A stretch of 64,000 nt of DNA from Methanococcus vannielii SB (GCF_000017165.1 NC_009634.1:1224552-1288551), one strand, 5' to 3'; numbered from the stretch's first letter, positions 40,342 to 50,405 are shown. Notes: a model not told the origin generated them from the letters alone. Translations and numbers: made by a program.

Positions 40342-40355
40342 TATTTATAGTCTTT
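40342..40355 (-). promoter_or_regulatory. TATA box of candidate RNA; repeated at 40400-40413
   Basis: The 14-base sequence TATTTATAGTCTTT (plus strand) occurs at 40342-40355 and identically at 40400-40413. Read on the minus strand the first copy is a TATA box (CTATAAATA) about 25 bases before the structured RNA. The second copy lies about 30 bases before the likely transcription start of the pyrophosphatase gene and may serve that gene in the other direction. Confidence 0.45.
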
Positions 40356-40462
40356 CCCAATTTACGGTTTTTCAATTTTTTCTTTAAAGTATCACTATGT
40401 ATTTATAGTCTTTATCAGTTTAAATAATACAAAAACCTTAAAATTTGACTTTGGTGATATTC

Positions 40463-41392
40463 ATGAGATATGTTGTAGGGCACAAAAATCCTGATTCTGA
40501 CAGCATCTGTTCAGCAATTGCTCTTGCTTACTTTTTAGATGCATTTCCAGCAAGATTGGGTGAATTAAATCCTGAATCCCAGTTTATTTTAAAAAAATTT
40601 GGAATAATGGAGCCCGAATTAATCAAGTCTGCTGAAGGAAAGGAACTTTACCTTGTAGACCACTCTGAAAAATCCCAAAGCTTAGATAATTTAGAAAACG
40701 GAAAATTACTTGGAATTATCGATCACCACAAAATTGGAATTACAACATCTGAGCCTATAATCTATATTTCTAAGCCAATCGGATCAACTGCAAGTGTTAT
40801 TTCTGAACTATATTTCAGGGGAATAATGGATTATATTGGCGGAAAAAATAAGGAATTAAAAGAAGATATTGCAGGGGTTTTACTTTCGGCAATTCTTTCA
40901 GATACCTTACTTTTCAAGTCCCCAACAGCAACCCCTCTTGATAGGGAACTTGCAGAAAAACTTGCAAAAATTGCAAACATTTCAGATATAAAAGCGTACG
41001 GAATGGAAATGCTAACTGCAAAGTCAACAATTGGTAAACTGGGCCCTTTAGAAATTTTAAATATTGATTATAAGGATTTTGAAATGAATGGTAAGAAAAT
41101 TGGAATTGGGCAAGCTGAAATGATTGATATTAAAGAAATTGCAAGTAAAAAAGATGCAATCCAAAACTTAATTGATGAAAAGGTTAGTTTGGAAAACTAC
41201 GACATGATTTTATTCCTTGCAACAGATATAATGAGGGAAGGAAGTGAAGTTTTAGTTGCCGGAAATAAAGAAGCATTTAAAGAAATATTTTCTGTAAACT
41301 TGAATGGAAAAAGCATATTTATTGATGGAATGATGTCTAGGAAAAAACAAGTTGTTCCAAACCTTCAAAAATACTATGACGGCCATCAATAA
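40463..41392 (+). CDS. ppaC: Manganese-dependent inorganic pyrophosphatase
   Basis: A 309-residue family II (DHH) inorganic pyrophosphatase, which pulls biosynthetic reactions by splitting pyrophosphate. The metal motifs are VGHKNPDSDSICSAIA at the N-terminus, LVDHSE and IIDHHKIG (the DHH motif), and the C-terminal DHHA2 domain ends with SRKKQVVPNL, which includes the substrate-binding SRKKQ. ATG 40463 is chosen because GGTG lies 6 bases upstream; earlier TTG codons would put that site inside the gene. It appears to be transcribed alone. Confidence 0.96.
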   Translation: MRYVVGHKNPDSDSICSAIALAYFLDAFPARLGELNPESQFILKKFGIMEPELIKSAEGKELYLVDHSEKSQSLDNLENGKLLGIIDHHKIGITTSEPIIYISKPIGSTASVISELYFRGIMDYIGGKNKELKEDIAGVLLSAILSDTLLFKSPTATPLDRELAEKLAKIANISDIKAYGMEMLTAKSTIGKLGPLEILNIDYKDFEMNGKKIGIGQAEMIDIKEIASKKDAIQNLIDEKVSLENYDMILFLATDIMREGSEVLVAGNKEAFKEIFSVNLNGKSIFIDGMMSRKKQVVPNLQKYYDGHQ

Positions 41393-41512
41393 TAATTTTT
41401 TAATTTTTATAAAGTTTTAAATCATTGCAAAAACTTAATATCGTTAAAATACATAAAATTTGAAAATTGAATGTTCTTAAATCCGGTTTTCATAATATTT
41501 TCGAGGTTAAAC

Positions 41513-42985
41513 ATGTGGCACTATTTGTTTTTAGCAATATATGTAGCTTTAATTATTACAATTGCAACGGTAACTAAGAATAAGGTAAAAGGCGTTTCTG
41601 ACTTTTTACTTGGGGGTAGAAATGTAAATCCTTGAATGTCAGCATTTTCTTATGGGACTGCTTACTTTTCAGCAGTTATATTTATTGGATTTGCAGGTAA
41701 AATGGGATGGAATTTTGGACTTTCAACATTTTGGCTAATTCTTGGAAACACCATTATAGGAAGCTTTTTAGCATGGCAGGTTCTCGGTAAAAAAACAAGG
41801 GAAATAACACACCGGCTTTCTGTATCGACGATGCCGAGCTTTTTAGGTAAAAGGTATAAAAGTAAAAATCTTGAATCCTTAACAGCATTTATAATATTTT
41901 TCTTTTTAGTCCCGTATTCAGCATCAATATATAAGGGATTGAATTATCTTTTTGAAGGATTTGGAATACCTTCATTTTTCGCATACTTAATGATAGCTGC
42001 ATTAACTGCAATATACCTTTATTTTGGGGGATTCGTTGCAGCAACTCTTGCAGATTTTGTTCAAGGATGTATTATGCTTTTAGGGGTATTTTTAATGGTA
42101 TTTTTCTTAAGTAAAAATCCTGAAGTTGGAGGATTTTCAAATATACTTTCAAACCTTGGTACAATAGACCCGATGCTTGTTACCCCTATAAATGAAGTAA
42201 GCCTTATTCCTGTAATCGGGATAGTATTACTCACAAGTATCGGTAGCTGGGGACTTCCTCAAATGATACACAAGTTTTACACCATAAAAAGCGAAAAAGC
42301 AGCAGTTTCAGCGAAATGGGTTTCAACAGCATTTGCATTTGTAATAACGTCTGGGGCAGTATTTATTGGAATGGTAAGCAGAATATTTTTCCCAGACGAA
42401 GCTTCAAAACTTGCAAATGGAATTACTAATCCAGATATGATAATCCCAAAAATAATGAGCATCGCACTTCCAGAATGGGTTTCTGCACTGATACTTGTCC
42501 TTGTAATTTCTGCATCAATGTCAACGTTAGCATCATTAGTTCTTGCATCAAGTTCAGTAGTTACCTTAGATGTTTTAAAAGGGCGATTAAAACCGGAACT
42601 TTCTGGAAGGCATACAATGGCGACAATGAAAATACTTTGCGTTTTATTTGTAATACTTTCATTCATTCTTGCTGTAGTTCCAAATAATTACGTTCTTTCA
42701 TTAATGGCACTTTCATGGGGTCTTGTTTCAGGATGTCTTCTTGCTCCGTACTTACTTGGACTCTATTGGAGGAACACTACAAAATCAGGCGTATGGGCAG
42801 GCATTATTTCTGCACTTTCAATCATGCTTGGCGGGGCTTACTATTATGGAATAAATAGCGTTTATATGCCAGCAGTTGGTTCTTTAGCAATGATCGCACC
42901 GATATTTGTTATAATACTCGTAAGTTTAGTTACAAAGCCGTTTGACCAGGAGCATATTAATTACATATATAATGATAAAAAATAA
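41513..42985 (+). CDS. Sodium/solute symporter (SSS family) with internal UGA codon
   Basis: The gene starts at ATG 41513 (GAGGT 5 bases upstream) and encodes 490 codons of a sodium:solute symporter, but codon 41 (41633-41635) is TGA. The parts before (MWHYLFLAIYVALIITIAT, then SDFLLGGRNVNP) and after (MSAFSYGTAYFSAVIFIGFAG) join into one normal SSS N-terminus in the same frame. At this place the family commonly has an aromatic residue, and TGG (Trp) is one base away. The rest has about 12 further helices and looks intact. An ATG directly follows the TGA, so restart could give a protein lacking helix 1. Mutation, sequencing error or recoding are all possible. Substrate unclear; pantothenate/PanF-like is one option. 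Confidence 0.85.
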
Positions 42986-43160
42986 TTATTTACCCTTTTT
43001 ATTCGATTTTTTCAAAATTTGTATATATCATAATTTAGATAGTTTGGTAAGCCAATTTTTCAAAACAAATTGACTCTACAATGTCAAAATAATTACTAAT
43101 AAATATGATAATTACTAAATATACTTTAGAACTACTAAAAATTTTTATTTTCGGGGTATT

Positions 43161-43400
43161 ATGCACTATTCCTGTATTAATCCGGTTTTAACGGAAGAAA
43201 ATGCCATAATAGATAAAGGTTCTCTAAAAACTAAGAAAAAATTCGCTTTTTTACTTGAAATAAATGATAGGGTAACCGTTAACCGCAATTTTTATGTAAA
43301 TGATGAAGTAGATGTAATTTTGGACTATGAATATACTAATAGCAAGAGACCAAAAGAAAATATTAAAATATATACAATTCATGAATTAATACGAGAATAA
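43161..43400 (+). CDS. Small conserved hypothetical protein
   Basis: A 79-residue protein that I do not recognise. It looks like a single small beta barrel (KKKFAFLLEINDRVTVNRNF, then EVDVILDYEYTN and KIYTIHEL), soluble, without a signal peptide. GGGG lies just before the ATG. The next gene follows by 10 bases with AAGGTG before its ATG, so the two form an operon and the pairing of a beta protein with a three-helix membrane protein may be functional. Confidence 0.5.
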   Translation: MHYSCINPVLTEENAIIDKGSLKTKKKFAFLLEINDRVTVNRNFYVNDEVDVILDYEYTNSKRPKENIKIYTIHELIRE

Positions 43401-43410
43401 GGTGTAAAAA

Positions 43411-43686
43411 ATGGAATTAGATGCAAAAGTTACGATAATTCATGCAGTATTTGGTGCAGTATTTGGCTATCTTACAAACTACGTTTATACATATGGTTTA
43501 GGTATATTTAGCGGAATTTCTTCATTTGTGTTCATGTTTATAGCACTTTTGATTACTGGGCATATAACTGCTTTTATTTTTGGAAAGGAAAGTATGAATC
43601 AAAAGGACTGGCTTGGTAGTGGGTTAGTGCCTTTTTTCTTTATAGGAATGGTATTTTGGGTAATGTCTTATAATGGAGTTCTTTAA
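43411..43686 (+). CDS. Small three-helix membrane protein
   Basis: A 91-residue protein with three predicted membrane helices (about residues 8-27, 33-55 and 70-88). Its layout, with AVFGAVFGYLTNYVY, an interior FIFGKES motif followed by KDWLGSGLVPFFF and a final short hydrophobic tail, recalls small archaeal membrane proteins compared to EMC6 and the methanogen family DUF5379. That comparison is from memory and unsure. AAGGTG lies before the ATG, 10 bases after the preceding gene. Confidence 0.55.
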   Translation: MELDAKVTIIHAVFGAVFGYLTNYVYTYGLGIFSGISSFVFMFIALLITGHITAFIFGKESMNQKDWLGSGLVPFFFIGMVFWVMSYNGVL

Positions 43687-43799
43687 TAACATAGTTTAAC
43701 GGTTATTCAAAGTAACCTTTAAAAAGTAACCTTTAAACTTTTAATTTTAAAATCTCTAGACTTACGTTTTATTATTTTATAATTATATCAGGTGATTTA

Positions 43800-45083
43800 G
43801 TGGACTTAAATATAAAATTGGATAAATCTGGAGAATTATTTAATGAATCAAAAAAGTACCTTGTAGGTGGAGTAAATAGTCCTGTAAGATCCTTTAAACC
43901 GTTTCCATTTTTTGTAAAATCTGCTAAATCCTGCTTTTTATATGATGAAGATGGAAATGAATTTATTGATTACTGTTTAGCATACGGGCCAATGGTTTTG
44001 GGTCATGCAAATGAAAAGATACTAAATGCAGTAAAAGAACAAATGGATTTTGGAACGGCTTATGGAGTTCCAAGTGAAAAAGAAATCATTCTTGCAAAGG
44101 AAGTTATAAATAGAATTCCCTGTGCAGAAATGGTTAGATTTGTAAATTCTGGAACAGAAGCTACAATGGGCGCTATAAGGCTTGCAAGGGGAGTTACAAA
44201 AAGAAATAAAATCATTAAATTTGAAGGTGCATTCCATGGTGCACACGATTATGTGCTCGTAAAAAGCGGAAGTGGTGCTTTAACACACGGGGCTCCAAAT
44301 TCGCCAGGAATTCCGGAAGATACAACTAAAAATACACTTTTAATTCCATTTAATGACGAAGGTGCGGTTAGAAAAGTAATCTCTGAAAATAAAGGCGAAA
44401 TTGCATGTATTATTCTTGAACCTATGATGGGCAATGTGGGATGTATTTTACCAAAAGACGGATATTTAAAATTTTTAAGGGAAATTACGGAAGAAAACGG
44501 AATAATATTAATATTTGATGAAGTTATTACTGGATTTAGGCTTTCAAAAGGTGGTGCTCAAGAATATTATGGTGTAAAAGCAGATATTGCAACACTTGGA
44601 AAAATCCTTGGTGGTGGATTTCCTATCGGTGCAATTGCAGGTAAAAAAGAATTAATGGAACAATTTTCGCCAAAAGGGCAGGTTTATCAGGCAGGAACAT
44701 TTAATGGAAACCCTATTTCAGTTACTGCCGGAATTGAAACACTTAAAAATCTTAATAATGCATTTTATAAAGAAACTGCTAAAAAAGCGGAAATTTTATC
44801 TAATTATTTAATTGAAACGACTGAAAAATACAAAATTCCTGCAAGGGTTTATAGTGTTGCTTCAATATTTCAAGTCTACTTTAACGACAAAGATATACTA
44901 ACGTATGACGACGCAAAATCGAGCGATACTGAAAAGTTCATGAAGTACTTTTACAGTTTGTTAGAAAATGGCGTATTTATTCCCCCGTCCCAATTTGAAT
45001 GTTGTTTCACGTCAATAAAACACGACGATTTTGTTTTAGAAAAAACAATGAATGCAATAGATATTGCAATGAAAAAGCTTTAA
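43800..45083 (+). CDS. hemL: Glutamate-1-semialdehyde 2,1-aminomutase
   Basis: A 427-residue PLP enzyme that makes 5-aminolevulinate from glutamate 1-semialdehyde, feeding the tetrapyrroles needed for F430 and cobamides. The N-terminus ([16 protein letters not shown]), [27 protein letters not shown] and the PLP-lysine block [18 protein letters not shown] are diagnostic. The start is GTG at 43800, with GGTG 5 bases upstream and no ATG nearby in frame. Length is standard. The gene is single; other haem-pathway genes are elsewhere. Confidence 0.97.
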   Translation: MDLNIKLDKSGELFNESKKYLVGGVNSPVRSFKPFPFFVKSAKSCFLYDEDGNEFIDYCLAYGPMVLGHANEKILNAVKEQMDFGTAYGVPSEKEIILAKEVINRIPCAEMVRFVNSGTEATMGAIRLARGVTKRNKIIKFEGAFHGAHDYVLVKSGSGALTHGAPNSPGIPEDTTKNTLLIPFNDEGAVRKVISENKGEIACIILEPMMGNVGCILPKDGYLKFLREITEENGIILIFDEVITGFRLSKGGAQEYYGVKADIATLGKILGGGFPIGAIAGKKELMEQFSPKGQVYQAGTFNGNPISVTAGIETLKNLNNAFYKETAKKAEILSNYLIETTEKYKIPARVYSVASIFQVYFNDKDILTYDDAKSSDTEKFMKYFYSLLENGVFIPPSQFECCFTSIKHDDFVLEKTMNAIDIAMKKL

Positions 45084-45113
45084 AATTATATTTTTTACGT
45101 TTTTTTCTAAGTT

Positions 45114-45866
45114 TTAAGTTTTTATATATAATAAATTTATTTTTTCAACTTCTTCTTTTAATTCTTTTGACATTTTTTCTATTGAATATCGAAGCGCAGT
45201 TCTTGGCATATTTGATTTATTTTTTATCACGTATTCAAAAACTTCTTTTTCATGAGATTCACTTGCAGCTTTTAACATCCAGCCGTACCCTTTTTGCACC
45301 AAATCTTCTTTATCGCTAAATAGGTTATTTGCAATCTGAAAAATTTCATCAATAAATTTTCCTTTACGGGCAGGAATTATGAGCGTTACTGCAGCCCCTC
45401 TTCGAAGCCAGCGGTTATTTGATTTTGTCCAAGTTATTATATTTTGTATAAAATTTGGATACATTTCAATAAATGTTCCAATTGTGTGGTTACATGGTGT
45501 GTCACAAGAAGCCCAATTAGTAACATACTGATTTAACCGCCGTTCAAAAGTGATAAAATCATCCATACTATACTGGTTTTTCAAATAGTACGACCAATTG
45601 CATGCAATAAACTGTTCTTCCAAGTATCCTGATGAAAAGAGCGTTTCACAAAGGGATAAAATTTCATTTTTATCGCAGTTTTTTATATATTCAAAATATT
45701 CTTTACTAATTTTTGTGACAGTTGAAACTTTTACCCCGTGAAGCTTAATTTGTTCTTTAAAGAATTTAGACCCACTTAATTTTGTTTTTTCATCGGAATT
45801 TTGTCCTAACACCTGAATTATTACTTCTAAAATATTATCGTTATCAATAAATTTTTGTTCTATCAC
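45114..45866 (-). CDS. AlkD-like DNA alkylation repair protein
   Basis: A 250-residue all-helical HEAT-repeat protein of the AlkC/AlkD DNA alkylation repair family, which excises alkylated bases. The conserved block WASCDTPCNHTIGTFIE, followed by WLRRGAAVTLIIPARKG and LVQKGYGWMLKAAS (family WxxKxxGWxLRE-like element), fits AlkD-type glycosylases. Aspartate in the WASCD motif corresponds to the catalytic position. It is transcribed alone, convergent with hemL. Activity in this organism is inferred from the family. Confidence 0.88.
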   Translation of the reverse strand: MIEQKFIDNDNILEVIIQVLGQNSDEKTKLSGSKFFKEQIKLHGVKVSTVTKISKEYFEYIKNCDKNEILSLCETLFSSGYLEEQFIACNWSYYLKNQYSMDDFITFERRLNQYVTNWASCDTPCNHTIGTFIEMYPNFIQNIITWTKSNNRWLRRGAAVTLIIPARKGKFIDEIFQIANNLFSDKEDLVQKGYGWMLKAASESHEKEVFEYVIKNKSNMPRTALRYSIEKMSKELKEEVEKINLLYIKT

Positions 45867-46044
45867 TTTATTTCAACCCCCTCCAACCTATAAATTTTAT
45901 ATATTAAGTTTTAGAATCATGGTTTTTAAATCTCGGTAAAAAATAAAAAAAGGTATACGAAATAAAAAATGTTTTAATGAAAAATATTCTTTACTAATTT
46001 TTAAATAACAACTATAATTTTTAATTTCAAATTTTTAAAATAAA

Positions 46045-47049
46045 TTAAATAATTTCAGACTTTTCAAGAATTTCTCTTGCTTTTTCTTTTGAAAGTCCGT
46101 TTCTTAAAATGGTATGCCTTTTTCGAACTTTATGGGCCGAAGAAAGTGCTTCTATTAATAAATCTTCGTCAAATCCAAGTTTTTTTCCAGTAACTGGTGC
46201 ATTAACTGCTTTTAGCGAATTTTTTACTTTTTCAACAGTTTTAAAGTCAATCCTACCTTCTTCATAATACATTTGGGATATGATAATCGTTCCTAATCCA
46301 CACTGTTCTCCATGAAGCGAATTTATATTTAATTCATACTTATTTTTAAGGTTATCAAGGGCATGGGAAAATAAATGCTCACTCCCTGATGCAGGCCTTG
46401 AAGAGTGTGCAATTGCGATTGAAATACCGCTTCCAATAAGTGACTTTACAAGTTTTTTTGGATATTCCTTTAAATCATAGTTTAAAACGTAGTCTATAAG
46501 TTCAATTGCAATTGTTTTTGAAAAAATTCCTGAACTATCGCTATATTTTTCATTCATTTCTATTTTACCTAACTCCCAATCCAAAACCGCAGTAATATTT
46601 GAAACAATGTCTCCCATTCCTGCAGAAAGGAGTTTTTTTGGAGATTCTCTGATTATATCAATGTCTGCTACTATTGCAATTGGAGACTCTGCAAGGTATG
46701 AAGGTTGGGTCAATGATACAATGGGGGAGGCAATTCCATCATTTGAAGCAGTAGTTGGGACGCTTACAAAAGGTTTTTTGGATTTATTGGATATTATTTT
46801 TCCAATGTCGATTGGTTTTCCCCCTCCAATTCCAATAATTGAATCGTATTCTTTTCCAATTTTTTGAAAGCCTTCTTCGTTATATATGTCGATTTCATCA
46901 TAATAAATAAATTCAAAACCTTTACTGTATTTTTTGGTATTTTTTCCAGTAATTACAAGAGGTTTTTTTAAATTAAGATTTTCAAGAAGTTCAGGCAGTC
47001 TTTCAGATGCTTTTTCTTTAATTAGAGAATATCTTGGGATTACAATCAT
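46045..47049 (-). CDS. egsA: sn-Glycerol-1-phosphate dehydrogenase
   Basis: A 334-residue zinc-dependent NAD(P)H enzyme that reduces dihydroxyacetone phosphate to sn-glycerol 1-phosphate, the stereospecific backbone of archaeal lipids. The nucleotide loop [15 protein letters not shown], the segment [17 protein letters not shown] and the metal-binding histidines ([14 protein letters not shown], then [10 protein letters not shown]) are clear. It is probably co-transcribed with queC, whose stop lies 8 bases upstream with AAGTGAAAAAATG joining them. Its product feeds the GGGP synthase encoded at 12.6-13.4 kb. Confidence 0.96.
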   Translation of the reverse strand: MIVIPRYSLIKEKASERLPELLENLNLKKPLVITGKNTKKYSKGFEFIYYDEIDIYNEEGFQKIGKEYDSIIGIGGGKPIDIGKIISNKSKKPFVSVPTTASNDGIASPIVSLTQPSYLAESPIAIVADIDIIRESPKKLLSAGMGDIVSNITAVLDWELGKIEMNEKYSDSSGIFSKTIAIELIDYVLNYDLKEYPKKLVKSLIGSGISIAIAHSSRPASGSEHLFSHALDNLKNKYELNINSLHGEQCGLGTIIISQMYYEEGRIDFKTVEKVKNSLKAVNAPVTGKKLGFDEDLLIEALSSAHKVRKRHTILRNGLSKEKAREILEKSEII

Positions 47050-47057
47050 TTTTTCAC

Positions 47058-47759
47058 TTATTGAAGAATATAGTTTGTTGGGTCAACGATTCCGGCAGAT
47101 TCAAACGCTCTTTTTCGTCGCATACAGCTTTCACAAGTTCCGCAGTGTAGGTAATCTTTTAAATTATCTCTGTAACAAGAGTAACTGTATTTTAAAATGT
47201 CCAAACCTAATTCGTCTTCTAATCTTTTTCCAAAAGTTGCTATTTCAACTTTATCGAGATTATAAAGTGGAGCATACATTTTAACTTTATTTAGTGTCCC
47301 ATATTCAAGGCTTTTATTAAAACTATTTATAAATTCAGTAGAATTGTCTGGAAAGGTTACTCCTTCTTCTTTATTTAATCCTGAATATATTTTTTCTGCA
47401 TTTATCCCTTCTGCAAAGCCTGAAGCAATTGAAAACATTATCATGTTTCTTGCAGGAACCCAAACTGATTTCATAGTTTTTTCAGACTCTTTAAAATCAT
47501 CTAGGTCATCTTTTTTTGGGTTAGGAATATTTCCAGTATTTAGGCCACTTTTACTAAATTCTTTTACAAAAGATATGTCAAATACCTGATTTTCTGCACC
47601 AAGTACTTTAGAAATTTTTTTAGCAGATTTTAGTTCTTTATCAAGGGCCATCTGCCCGTAATTAAATGTAACTGTTGCTATTTCAGAATTTTCCTTTTTT
47701 GCAACCATTGAAGTCACTAAAGAATCGAGTCCCCCGCTTAATACCGAGATAGCCTTCAT
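47058..47759 (-). CDS. queC: 7-cyano-7-deazaguanine synthase QueC
   Basis: A 233-residue ATP-dependent enzyme converting 7-carboxy-7-deazaguanine to preQ0, which archaea insert into tRNA as the precursor of archaeosine. The PP-loop SGGLDSLV is at residues 8-15, [20 protein letters not shown] is in the middle and the zinc cysteines are at the end (CYRDN, then [14 protein letters not shown]). GTG/ATG context is normal with AAGGTG before the ATG. First gene of a pair with egsA; the biochemical link between the two is not obvious. Confidence 0.95.
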   Translation of the reverse strand: MKAISVLSGGLDSLVTSMVAKKENSEIATVTFNYGQMALDKELKSAKKISKVLGAENQVFDISFVKEFSKSGLNTGNIPNPKKDDLDDFKESEKTMKSVWVPARNMIMFSIASGFAEGINAEKIYSGLNKEEGVTFPDNSTEFINSFNKSLEYGTLNKVKMYAPLYNLDKVEIATFGKRLEDELGLDILKYSYSCYRDNLKDYLHCGTCESCMRRKRAFESAGIVDPTNYILQ

Positions 47760-47870
47760 TAAAACACCTTTTATGTTAAATCATTCACTTTATATATTTA
47801 AGAGTATTTAAAATTATAGAAATTATATGTCATATAAAAATTACTTTAAAAAAATTTAAAATTAAAAAAG

Positions 47871-50177
47871 CTAAAATTTAATTAAATTACTTTTTCTATC
47901 GGTTAGTTCTTTCTGTTTTGCTTTGTTCCAGTTTGAAACATTTTGTAAATATCCCGTAATTCTTGAAAACCTTTCAATCGAATTACTTCCGCACCCATTA
48001 CAGTTATCTTTCAAGCCACCCATTGCAAGACTGCATTTTTCACAAATACTCAAATTTTTAGTGTACGTGAAAAAACCAATGTTTGTTTTAGCCATTTTTT
48101 GAGTAATTTCCATCAATACTTCTGGATTTGCATACGCTTCAGCATTCCAGAAGTGGCCGATATGCCCACCATTACATAATGAATGGAATTTTTCTTCAAT
48201 ACTTACTTTTTCCCCAAGTGTAACGGGTGCATTTACCCTAACGTGTGACGAATTGGTGTAGTAGATGCTATTTAAATCGCTTAATTCCCCATTTACAACG
48301 GATTTAGTCTCTTCCCGGTAGTATTTATAATCTAACTTTGCAAATCTTCCCGCCGTACTTTCTGCAGGCGTTTGAGTTACGGTCCACCTAAGCCCAGTTT
48401 CTTTTTTAAGTGAATCTGCATAATTTCGAATAAATGAAATTACTTTTTCCCCAAAATCTAATGAATCCTTTGTATCATGAATTTCGCTTCCAACGTGGTA
48501 TTTTAAAAGTTCGTTTAATCCTACAAATCCGAAAGTTTTTGTCGTGTTGTCGTATCCATAGTACTGCTCATCATCGAATTTTTGAGTTAAAAATGGATGT
48601 GTCTTATCATGATATAGCCTTTTTTTCGTAATTTCGTGTTTTAGTTCAAGACCGTGTTTTATAAGGCTCAATTTTTCTTCAAGAAGTTCAAAAAGTTTTC
48701 CATCGTCCCCGTCTGCTTCATAAGCAATTCTTGGAAGATTTACAGTATACCACTGCATGTTTCCGGTTCTAAGGGAACTTTCTTCAACGCTATTCCCCCA
48801 ATCTCCACTCAACCGGGTTCTACATCCCATTGCATTAGTGTTTTTGAACTGATAATCTGCAAACATATTTATAAAGTACGGAAGTCCCCATTTAGCACTT
48901 AATTCGTGTATTTTTATCATTAAATCTTTATTTTCATCTTTAAATGCATTTTCTCTTAATTTAAAAATAATGTTTGGAAATAAGAATGGTTTACCATACG
49001 CATCACCTTGCATTAATACATCAACAAGTGCTTTAGCAATTAATTTGACTTCATAATCGTATTCTTCGTATGCTCCAACTATTTGACCTGCTTTTACAGC
49101 AGGTTTACCTTTTAAATATTCTGGAACTTCTAATTCAAGATTTATTGAACTAAATACGACTTGGCCACCTCTTGCAGCATATATCTGGTTCATTTCATAA
49201 ATAAACAATTGCATAAGCTGTTTTACTTCATCATAAGGAAGTCCTTTAATATATGGTGCAATCCATACATTAAATTCATCAATTGATTGTCCACCTGACA
49301 TTTCACACTGTGCAGCACTTAATACTTTTGCAGCATGCTGTAACGCCACATCTGGATGTTTTGCAGGTTTTGAAACACTTGTATGTCTACCGGTTCCATC
49401 TACCTTTAAACCGTGCATGAAAAATTGCCTTAAATCATGCTGACAACAAACTGTTCTTACAGCAGCATATTCAAGGTCGTGAAGGTGAATGTCTCCTCGC
49501 ATATGGGCATCTGCAATGTATTTTGGGAATACATTTAAAAGTGCAAACTGTTTCATTGTTTCATCGGCAACCCATTTATGAATACTTTCCGGGTTGTGCA
49601 TAAGGTTTGCATTGTCTTTAGAACCTTTTTCAATTAATTTAATAATGTCATAAACCGGAATTCCAAGTCTCGTGTGTTTATGTCGGAATTCTTCTAATCC
49701 ATGTTCTATAAGTTTAGTATTTACAATTTCTCTAATCATTGGGGCAGTAAGATAACTTAAATTTAAAGTTTTAACTTCCGATTCTACTTCTAATGCAATT
49801 CGTTCAGCGGTTTTTAAATCTGCTCCTGCTTCCTGAATTAACGCTTTTACGATTTTTTCTTTATTAAACGATTCAAATTCTTTTTCGGAAGTTCTTATTT
49901 TTAGACAGTTTTCAGACATGTACTTTTTAGAGTAACTTTTTCCGGTTTTTTTATCATATTCTTTTAGAATACTATATACCACAGACTTTAAGTCTTCAGT
50001 CGACATTCCATTGTAAAATTTCCCTTGAATTTCTGATAATATTGTATCAACGTTTTCGTAATCAACACCGGATGTTATGAGCGATTTTACGAACTTATTT
50101 ACATTGAAGGATTCTTCATTACCGCTTCTTTTTACAACACTTATTTCTAAATCCGCATATTTTGAGCCAGATGCCAA
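47871..50177 (-). CDS. nrdD: Anaerobic ribonucleoside-triphosphate reductase
   Basis: A 768-residue class III ribonucleotide reductase, which makes dNTPs with a glycyl radical. Two ATP-cone regulatory stretches (VVKRSGNEESFNVNKF and KIRTSEKEFESFNKEKIVKA) open the protein, followed by the GDIHLHDLEY block. The C-terminus holds the zinc site CEKC...CNGC and the radical glycine in RFSRITGYLQ. The start is TTG at 50177, 6 bases after AGGTG. The activase nrdG, often adjacent, is not in the window. It is transcribed alone. Confidence 0.95.
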   Translation of the reverse strand: MASGSKYADLEISVVKRSGNEESFNVNKFVKSLITSGVDYENVDTILSEIQGKFYNGMSTEDLKSVVYSILKEYDKKTGKSYSKKYMSENCLKIRTSEKEFESFNKEKIVKALIQEAGADLKTAERIALEVESEVKTLNLSYLTAPMIREIVNTKLIEHGLEEFRHKHTRLGIPVYDIIKLIEKGSKDNANLMHNPESIHKWVADETMKQFALLNVFPKYIADAHMRGDIHLHDLEYAAVRTVCCQHDLRQFFMHGLKVDGTGRHTSVSKPAKHPDVALQHAAKVLSAAQCEMSGGQSIDEFNVWIAPYIKGLPYDEVKQLMQLFIYEMNQIYAARGGQVVFSSINLELEVPEYLKGKPAVKAGQIVGAYEEYDYEVKLIAKALVDVLMQGDAYGKPFLFPNIIFKLRENAFKDENKDLMIKIHELSAKWGLPYFINMFADYQFKNTNAMGCRTRLSGDWGNSVEESSLRTGNMQWYTVNLPRIAYEADGDDGKLFELLEEKLSLIKHGLELKHEITKKRLYHDKTHPFLTQKFDDEQYYGYDNTTKTFGFVGLNELLKYHVGSEIHDTKDSLDFGEKVISFIRNYADSLKKETGLRWTVTQTPAESTAGRFAKLDYKYYREETKSVVNGELSDLNSIYYTNSSHVRVNAPVTLGEKVSIEEKFHSLCNGGHIGHFWNAEAYANPEVLMEITQKMAKTNIGFFTYTKNLSICEKCSLAMGGLKDNCNGCGSNSIERFSRITGYLQNVSNWNKAKQKELTDRKSNLIKF

Positions 50178-50348
50178 CAAAATCACCTAAAAGAGTATAA
50201 AAAAATAAAAATGGTATGAACAAAAAGTTTTGATTTTTAAGGCTTGAATAATCATAAGTTGCAATTTTTAATATACTAGCCTATGAAATAACTTGTAGCA
50301 TATTTATAATAAATAAACAATATTTTTGTTATTATCCTAGGAGTAGGT

Positions 50349-50405
50349 ATGGAACATATATATTGTTATCGATGCGAAATTCGGATATTATTATTTAAAA
50401 AATAA
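50349..50405 (+). CDS. Possible 18-aa micro-ORF with CxxC
   Basis: An ATG preceded by GGAG (5 bases upstream) opens an 18-codon frame, MEHIYCYRCEIRILLFKK, in the 250-base gap between nrdD and trm1. It contains a YCYRC motif. The stop is about 30 bases before trm1, so it could be an upstream ORF in the trm1 leader. The small size makes chance a real possibility. Confidence 0.25.
   Translation: MEHIYCYRCEIRILLFKK

Noticed and set aside
40088-40350. ORFs of 65-71 residues on the plus strand, and a stop-interrupted reading on the minus strand
   Set aside because: They have no ribosome-binding site, use codons unlike the real genes here, and coincide with the base-paired block. A structured RNA explains the region better, though a decayed element is not fully excluded.
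41633-41635. Selenocysteine at the symporter UGA codon
   Set aside because: Sec is not known in SSS transporters, the site fits Trp, and no SECIS-like hairpin was seen after the gene. Kept as an anomaly but not as a selenoprotein.
43705-43736. Short direct repeat AAAGTAACCTTTAA (two copies) before hemL
   Set aside because: Only two short AT-rich copies with no evident role; probably slippage.
47871-50177. nrdD lacking its activase as a broken system
   Set aside because: nrdG is often unlinked in archaea, so its absence from the window says nothing about function.
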